From an uncultured Clostridia bacterium (GTDB lineage: Bacteria > Bacillota > Clostridia > Lachnospirales > CAG-274), in assembly GCA_947591605.1 (NCBI GenBank), contig CANQDF010000013.1, forward strand, positions 1-54,555: 54,555 nucleotides of DNA, written 5' to 3'. The notes under the pieces are model-generated. The model was given only the letters and a program-made list of their open reading frames with translations, ran no database searches and was not told where the DNA came from. A program made the position numbers and the translations under genes. Positions 50,650-54,555 of the stretch are shown here, piece by piece; the first letter of the stretch is position 1; each line of letters starts with the position of its first letter.

Positions 50650-51588
50650 TTAAACTGCTTTTATCGAAAAGCGCCGATATGAAATTTTGTTTGCGTATTT
50701 AGCGTAAAGATTAGGGTGCTCGGCTTTGAGGGTCTTGCTGTCAAGACGTTCCTGTGACATACTTTTCCAAGTGATCACGTTGTTTCCCGATGTTCCGACT
50801 TCGTTTTCACCAAGCATTTCTTTTAGCAGATTTTCAGACTTTTGTTTTTTCTCGGTAATTTCATCTAACAGCTTACAGGCTGCATTATATTCCGAAATCA
50901 ATTTCTTTGCGCTTTCGGGAAGTTCTATTTTTGACTGAGAAACACTGTTTGGAAAACGCTCGGCAAGAAATTCGGCAGAAGCTTTTGAACCGTCCAATTT
51001 CGGCGGAATATCTTTTTGAACGTGTTTCCAGAAATTCTTTTCAAGTTCAATAAGCATTGAAATTATTTCTTCGTCACGTTCAATAAATTTCCAACGGAAC
51101 GTATTCCCTCCGATAAGTACGGCGATATACGCTGCTTTGTAGCCTGTCACAGCCATATAATGCTGAATTTGCAGCATATATTCATCGGGGATGGTGTCGT
51201 TCCATTCTGCCGCTTTATACGCCGAGGCTGTTTTTGCCTCAAATATGCATGTGCCAAGTTCGGGATGTTCACATATTCCGTCAAGATTAGCCTGCATAAA
51301 TGGATTTTCCTCATTTCTGAGAAGCTGTTTTACAGTTTTTACTTCAATGCCTGTACGCTTGGTAAATTCTGTTCTTACCAATTCTTCAAGCAGAGAACCC
51401 CAGTAAGCCGCTTCTCCGGATTCCTGATACGGTAGGCGGTCTGTTTTCTCCATCCAGAGTTCCACAGGCGACTTATATCTGCTTATGCCGCATACAACAG
51501 AAGCATCGGAACCTCCGATACCTGTTTTTCGGTATTCAAGCCATTCTTCATACGGAAGATTTTCTGTGTTGACCACAATTTGAATCAT
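50650..51588 (-). CDS. YqaJ-type (lambda exonuclease-like) recombination nuclease
   Basis: A 312-residue YqaJ-family exonuclease. The order of motifs fits: WLEYRKTGIGGSDASVVCGISRYKSPVELW (about 16-45), AAYWGSLLEELVRTEF (about 60-75), a DG-ICEHPELGTCIFEAKTASAYKAAEW active-site region (about 103-128; Asp, Glu and Lys of the PD-(D/E)xK fold), and YMLQIQHYMAVTGYKAAYIAVLIGG (about 136-160). Such enzymes resect one strand of linear DNA to leave a 3' overhang for annealing proteins. The C-terminal third is a helical extension. GGAG or a similar site precedes the ATG. It sits between the DUF932 remnant and the Cys-motif protein in one minus-strand unit. Confidence 0.9.
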   Translation of the reverse strand: MIQIVVNTENLPYEEWLEYRKTGIGGSDASVVCGISRYKSPVELWMEKTDRLPYQESGEAAYWGSLLEELVRTEFTKRTGIEVKTVKQLLRNEENPFMQANLDGICEHPELGTCIFEAKTASAYKAAEWNDTIPDEYMLQIQHYMAVTGYKAAYIAVLIGGNTFRWKFIERDEEIISMLIELEKNFWKHVQKDIPPKLDGSKASAEFLAERFPNSVSQSKIELPESAKKLISEYNAACKLLDEITEKKQKSENLLKEMLGENEVGTSGNNVITWKSMSQERLDSKTLKAEHPNLYAKYANKISYRRFSIKAV

Positions 51589-51656
51589 AAATTTTTTCCT
51601 CCTTTCATATGATAAACAGGGGAAGCTTGATCGTACTTCCCCTTGTTACTCTTATA

Positions 51657-52592
51657 TTACGCTGCCGAAAGTACCATTTCATAGGCTTTGTCAATAAGAC
51701 CGTTGCCCTCAATGGTTCTGGCAAACATATTTTCACGATAGCCCGATGTTTCTCTCAAAGGCTTTGCATGAGTAGCAAAGTCCGAAACAGCGTTGATGAA
51801 ACGGTAGCCGTTCTTACCCACATATTTAAGGTCGGGAGCGTCAAAGTATCTATGCTTCATATCCTCCCGTATATTTGTGATATTTTTTCTGTGGATATTT
51901 GTAGGATTATCGTCCATAGGCAGAAGCTGGTTTATGAAATCAATGACCTTAGCATCGGACAACTTTATCCTGCTGAGTTTATGAAATTCCGAACCGAGAT
52001 TTTTCATATACTTTTTGGCAAGGAATAAAGTGTTGTGAGCCTCATCCATTCTATGGGCAAGATCCCCTACATGAACCGTAGACCATACTCTTTTTGCATT
52101 GGCAAGTGCAATATTCAACGTATTCTGACACACAACACGCACAGGGGTCATAGCAACTTTTATAGAACCACTCCCGTCATGTGAATTGCTGAATACAAGA
52201 TAAGGCTCGATTTGTTCGCCCTACATAATATACTTATCGGGCAGCTTTGCAAGAAGCCATATCTTTTTCCCGTCCTGTAATGAACCTGCCGTTTCATACT
52301 TTACACCTTCGCTGAGCAGAGCGTCGGTAAAAGCAAACGCTTCCGAATTTTGTACGACTTTGTATCTGTTTGATACCACTCCGAGAACTTTGTTGTCTTT
52401 GTCACGGATATTGGCTTTATATCCGCTTATTGGATCAAATGTAGTTGTGATAATGGGCTTTTGGATAACTTTCCAATTGAGTCCGGACTTTTCAAGTGCT
52501 TCCTTTGAATTTAGTGCAGCATCAACACGCGTTCCCAGACCGTGCCATGGTGTTTCTCTTACATAAAACATACTTTCAACATTTGCTGACAT
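51657..52592 (-). pseudogene. DUF932 (phage/plasmid-like, TIGR03299) gene with in-frame amber codon
   Basis: The two halves are in the same frame. The N-terminal half ends KLPDKYIM, then TAG (minus strand, 52223-52221), then GEQIEPYLVFSNSHDGSGSIKVAMTPVRVVCQNTLNIAL continues at once with the typical DUF932 core. Without the stop the product would be 311 residues, the normal length. Expected N-terminal motifs are present (PWHGLGTRV; a SNRYKVVQN segment). DUF932 proteins occur in phages and conjugative elements; function is unsettled. GGAGATG lies before ATG 52592. Either the gene is inactivated, or the codon is misread or suppressed. Other genes in the window end in TAG, so general recoding is unlikely. 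Confidence 0.85.
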
Positions 52593-52653
52593 AAAAACAT
52601 CTCCTTCCTGATTTTAGTCATATGATTTTTGGTTTCTTTTCCGCAGATAAAAT

Positions 52654-52684
52654 AACAGAGTACCGGCTTTTGAAATACTCTGTT
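52654..52684 (-). terminator. hairpin after the 47-residue membrane gene
   Basis: AACAGAGTA (52654-52662) pairs with TACTCTGTT (52676-52684). On the minus strand it follows the small gene and is succeeded by an ATTTTATC stretch, a weak T-run. Confidence 0.5.
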
Positions 52685-52692
52685 CAACAATG

Positions 52693-52836
52693 TCAATTCC
52701 CTGCGAAGTAGTCATTCCAGCCGTCTTCGATAGAACCGAAATTATCATTGAATTTGTAATTTAAGATCGCCTTTACTATTATATAAGCAACCGTCAACGC
52801 CATCAGAATTATATCGAAGATCTTTTTTTCGGGCAT
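52693..52836 (-). CDS. 47-residue single-pass membrane protein
   Basis: It starts MPEKKIFDIILMALTVAYII and ends DGWNDYFAGN. One transmembrane helix spans about residues 6-25. ATG 52836 has GGAGG 10 nt upstream; the longer frame to 52941 has no ribosome site. It is the first gene of the minus-strand module but is separated from the DUF932 gene by a hairpin. No family recognised. Confidence 0.6.
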   Translation of the reverse strand: MPEKKIFDIILMALTVAYIIVKAILNYKFNDNFGSIEDGWNDYFAGN

Positions 52837-52904
52837 AGCAATTCGCCTCCTTTCTTTTTTATATATTAAAAATATATAATTGAAGAAGTGAAAAATGCGG
52901 TAAA

Positions 52905-52933
52905 AAAGGTCGGAACAAAAGCCCCGACACCTA
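52905..52933 (-). terminator. hairpin with T-run before the minus-strand module
   Basis: On the minus strand GTCGGGGC...GTTCCGAC folds and is followed by CTTTTTTAC. It lies upstream of the 47-residue gene, so it may attenuate transcription into the module or end a short untranslated RNA from the 53.0-kb region. Confidence 0.5.
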
Positions 52934-52985
52934 ACTGTCAAAAAAACTCGGAAGTACTGTATATCAAATGAATTTTATAATAAAC

Positions 52986-53056
52986 ACCGATTTTACAAAT
53001 TTTACCGAATAAAATACTAAAATTTCACCGAATGAACTTGAATAATTTGACCGAAT
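52986..53056. repeat. ACCGAAT repeats upstream of the AAA/DUF4143 gene
   Basis: ACCGAAT occurs at 53004, 53027 and 53050, exactly 23 bp apart, each preceded by TTT and one base. A degenerate fourth copy, ACCGATT, begins at 52986. The last copy lies just before TATACTAT (53060-53068), a possible -10. The spacing suggests tandem operator sites on one DNA face. Confidence 0.65.
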
Positions 53057-53097
53057 GAGTTATACTATATTTGTAATTTAAATTTGGAGGTGTCTTT

Positions 53098-54384
53098 TTG
53101 AAAAAAATAGCCGATAAATCAAAATATAAGCCCCGTGTTATAGACGCTGCGGTAAAAAAATATCTCTCCACTTTCGGTGCAGTATGTATTGAGGGACCTA
53201 AATGGTGCGGTAAAACATGGACTTCCTCATTTCACAGCAACAGCGAGTTTCTTATAGGCGACCCGTCAAATAATTTTCAGAACCGTTCACTTGCAGAAAT
53301 GTCGCCATCTTTGGTATTAGAGGGAGAAACACCTCGTCTGCTTGACGAATGGCAGGAAGTCCCTGCTATATGGGACGCTGTTCGTTACACAGTTGACCAA
53401 AGAGCGGATAAAGGTCAGTTTATTCTGACAGGCTCATCCACACCAAAGCGAAAAGGTATCCTTCACAGCGGTGCTGGACGTATGGGAAAATTGCGTATGC
53501 GTACTATGTCGCTCTATGAATCGGGAGAATCAAGCGGAGAAGTATCTCTTGAGAAACTATGCAACGGAGAACTAAAAAGTGTACTTACAGGAGAAGTGGA
53601 TCTGCGTGACCTTGCATATTATACAGTGCGTGGTGGCTTCCCCGGAAATCTGAATGCTGCTCCGGAAGATGCGTTCCTGTTGCCACAGTCTTATCTTGAC
53701 GCTATTCTTGATGATGATTCGCAGCGTATTGACAATAAAAAATATGACACAAATAAAATGCGTCTTCTGCTGCGTTCTCTTGCAAGAAACGAGAGTACAA
53801 CTGCAACAAAGAAAAAACTGCTCAATGACATTAAAGAAAACGATGCCGAAACTATTGATGACGATACAGTAACTACCTATCTTGACGTTTTCAACAGACT
53901 GTTCCTGATAGACAATCAACCGCCGTTTTCAACCAATATTCGTTCATCTGTCAGAGTAAAACAAGCCGAAAAAAGGCATTTCTGCGATCCTTCACTTGCC
54001 TGTGCATTGTTAAAAGCAACGCCCGACAGACTTATAGGAGATTTGAATACCTTTGGATTTTTATTTGAAGCTTTGGTAGAGCGTGATTTGAAAATTTATG
54101 CCGAGTCATTCGGAGCCGATCTTTTTCATTATCAAGACTATAACAATAAAGAAGTTGACGCTGTTATTGAACTTTCCGACGGCAGATGGTGTGCTTTTGA
54201 GATAAAACTGGGCGCAAATCAGATAGATAAAGCAGCCCAATCCCTTATAGAATTGAGAAATAATATCCTTAAAAACGACGGTATCGCACCGTCTGTTATC
54301 TGCGTAATATGCGGAATGTCAAATGCTGCATATATAAGACCCGACGGAGTGTTTGTTGTGCCTGTAACGGCATTAAAAAACTAA
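53098..54384 (+). CDS. AAA ATPase with DUF4143 C-terminal domain
   Basis: A 428-residue ATPase of the AAA_14/DUF4143 family. The P-loop is GPKWCGKTWTS (about residues 33-43), with Walker B-like RLLDEWQEVPAIWDAVRYTVD (about 80-100) and sensor ILTGSSTP (about 109-116). The C-terminal part has the family pattern: YYTVRGGFPGNL, then LDDDSQRIDNKK, then FLFEALVERDLKIYAES and the nuclease-like EVDAVIELSDGRWCAFEIKLG (about 362-385), which resembles a PD-(D/E)xK core. Members are often called ATP-binding proteins of unknown role and frequently travel with mobile elements. The start TTG 53098 has GGAGG (53086-53090) 7 nt upstream; no ATG fits. Three ACCGAAT repeats precede it. Confidence 0.88.
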   Translation: MKKIADKSKYKPRVIDAAVKKYLSTFGAVCIEGPKWCGKTWTSSFHSNSEFLIGDPSNNFQNRSLAEMSPSLVLEGETPRLLDEWQEVPAIWDAVRYTVDQRADKGQFILTGSSTPKRKGILHSGAGRMGKLRMRTMSLYESGESSGEVSLEKLCNGELKSVLTGEVDLRDLAYYTVRGGFPGNLNAAPEDAFLLPQSYLDAILDDDSQRIDNKKYDTNKMRLLLRSLARNESTTATKKKLLNDIKENDAETIDDDTVTTYLDVFNRLFLIDNQPPFSTNIRSSVRVKQAEKRHFCDPSLACALLKATPDRLIGDLNTFGFLFEALVERDLKIYAESFGADLFHYQDYNNKEVDAVIELSDGRWCAFEIKLGANQIDKAAQSLIELRNNILKNDGIAPSVICVICGMSNAAYIRPDGVFVVPVTALKN

Positions 54385-54426
54385 TCAATTTATGCTATGC
54401 TTACAATCATTCATACAGCAGTAACA

Positions 54427-54499
54427 AGGTGCAATTAATTGTTTATAATATTCATATATAGGTGCAATTAATTCGTAAAATGTTGAGGTACAATAGATA
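54427..54499 (+). repeat. short direct repeats near the right window edge
   Basis: AGGTGCAATTAATT occurs at 54427-54440 and 54460-54473, and a degenerate AGGTACAATAGATA at 54486-54499. Multiple short direct repeats of this kind are found at ends of IS21-like elements and in regulatory regions. The window ends before a transposase could be seen. Confidence 0.45.
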
Positions 54500-54555
54500 G
54501 GTAACACGAAAATAAAAAAGCAAGGTTCCACCTTTTATGGTATAATTGAGTTTGA

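Larger units (their letters stand above)
32835..54555. mobile_element. integrative mobilizable/conjugative element, right end outside window
   Basis: The stretch from the cotJC break to the window edge holds a large serine recombinase, a MobA/MobL relaxase, an accessory protein, a VirD4-like coupling protein, a restriction-modification-type defence operon, a phage-like recombination module and an AAA/DUF4143 ATPase. No host housekeeping gene is seen in it. No VirB4, VirB6 or lytic transglycosylase gene is present, so it is either mobilizable only or its transfer genes lie beyond 54,555. Confidence 0.75.

Noticed and set aside
51657..52592. Amber codon reassignment (TAG as sense) in the element
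   Set aside because: The neighbouring DpnD/PcfM-like gene and host genes remA and priA end in TAG, so TAG works as stop.
52986..53056. CRISPR array
   Set aside because: The repeated unit is only about 7-12 bp with short spacers; no cas gene is present in the window.
1..54555. tRNA or rRNA genes, including a tRNA as integration site
   Set aside because: No cloverleaf-like or rRNA-like sequence was noticed; the integration site is the cotJC gene instead.

Overview
The window reads as chromosomal DNA of a spore-forming, low-to-medium GC Firmicute of the class Clostridia. The grounds are strong Shine-Dalgarno sequences, TTGACA/TATAAT promoters, a cotJC spore-coat gene fragment, SLH-domain surface proteins, ECF sigma/anti-sigma pairs with DUF4367/DUF4179-like anti-sigma factors, and the order yicC-remA-gmk-rpoZ-priA-def-fmt-Zn-peptidase, which is usual in Clostridia. 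Genus cannot be decided from the sequence alone.

Positions 1-32.5 kb are host backbone. They hold the 3' end of a probable radical SAM gene; a fluoride riboswitch driving a cation/proton antiporter (942-2135); a MazG-like pyrophosphohydrolase; an orphan iron-type solute-binding lipoprotein; a 243-bp MITE-like element (3794-4036) beside a decayed relic of an SLH paralogue; two SLH-domain proteins; and an ECF sigma/anti-sigma pair. A five-gene envelope operon follows (8341-18499): a membrane protein, an ABC-2 ATPase and permease, a coiled-coil membrane protein, and a 1449-residue protein with three von Willebrand A domains. Then come two YoaR/VanW-type peptidoglycan-binding proteins, a split methionine synthase (reactivation domain plus MetH core), the housekeeping cluster 24042-30766, and a second ECF sigma/anti-sigma pair.

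From about 32,835 to beyond the right edge lies a mobile element. Its left edge cuts cotJC: only the C-terminal part of the CotJC frame is present (minus strand), and it is fused directly to DNA at the 3' end of a large serine recombinase. The 5' part of cotJC is not in the window and should lie past the far end of the element, so excision could rebuild the coat gene, as with the skin element of sigK. The element carries a short MobA/MobL relaxase, a small accessory protein and a VirD4-type coupling protein (minus strand). Next is a plus-strand defence operon: SNF2 helicase, DUF4391 protein, unknown 120-aa protein, type III Mod methylase, 124-aa membrane protein and type III Res. The first four junctions are one-base TAATG overlaps. 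An unknown zinc-ribbon protein follows. A minus-strand recombination module comes after that (47-aa membrane protein, DUF932 protein interrupted by an amber codon, YqaJ exonuclease, unknown Cys-motif protein, DpnD/PcfM protein and two small proteins). The last gene is an AAA/DUF4143 ATPase preceded by three ACCGAAT repeats spaced 23 bp apart.

The best candidates for something not routinely described are the cotJC-interrupting element and the extended six-gene type III-like defence operon inside it. All functional calls come from motif recognition by eye; no database search was run.
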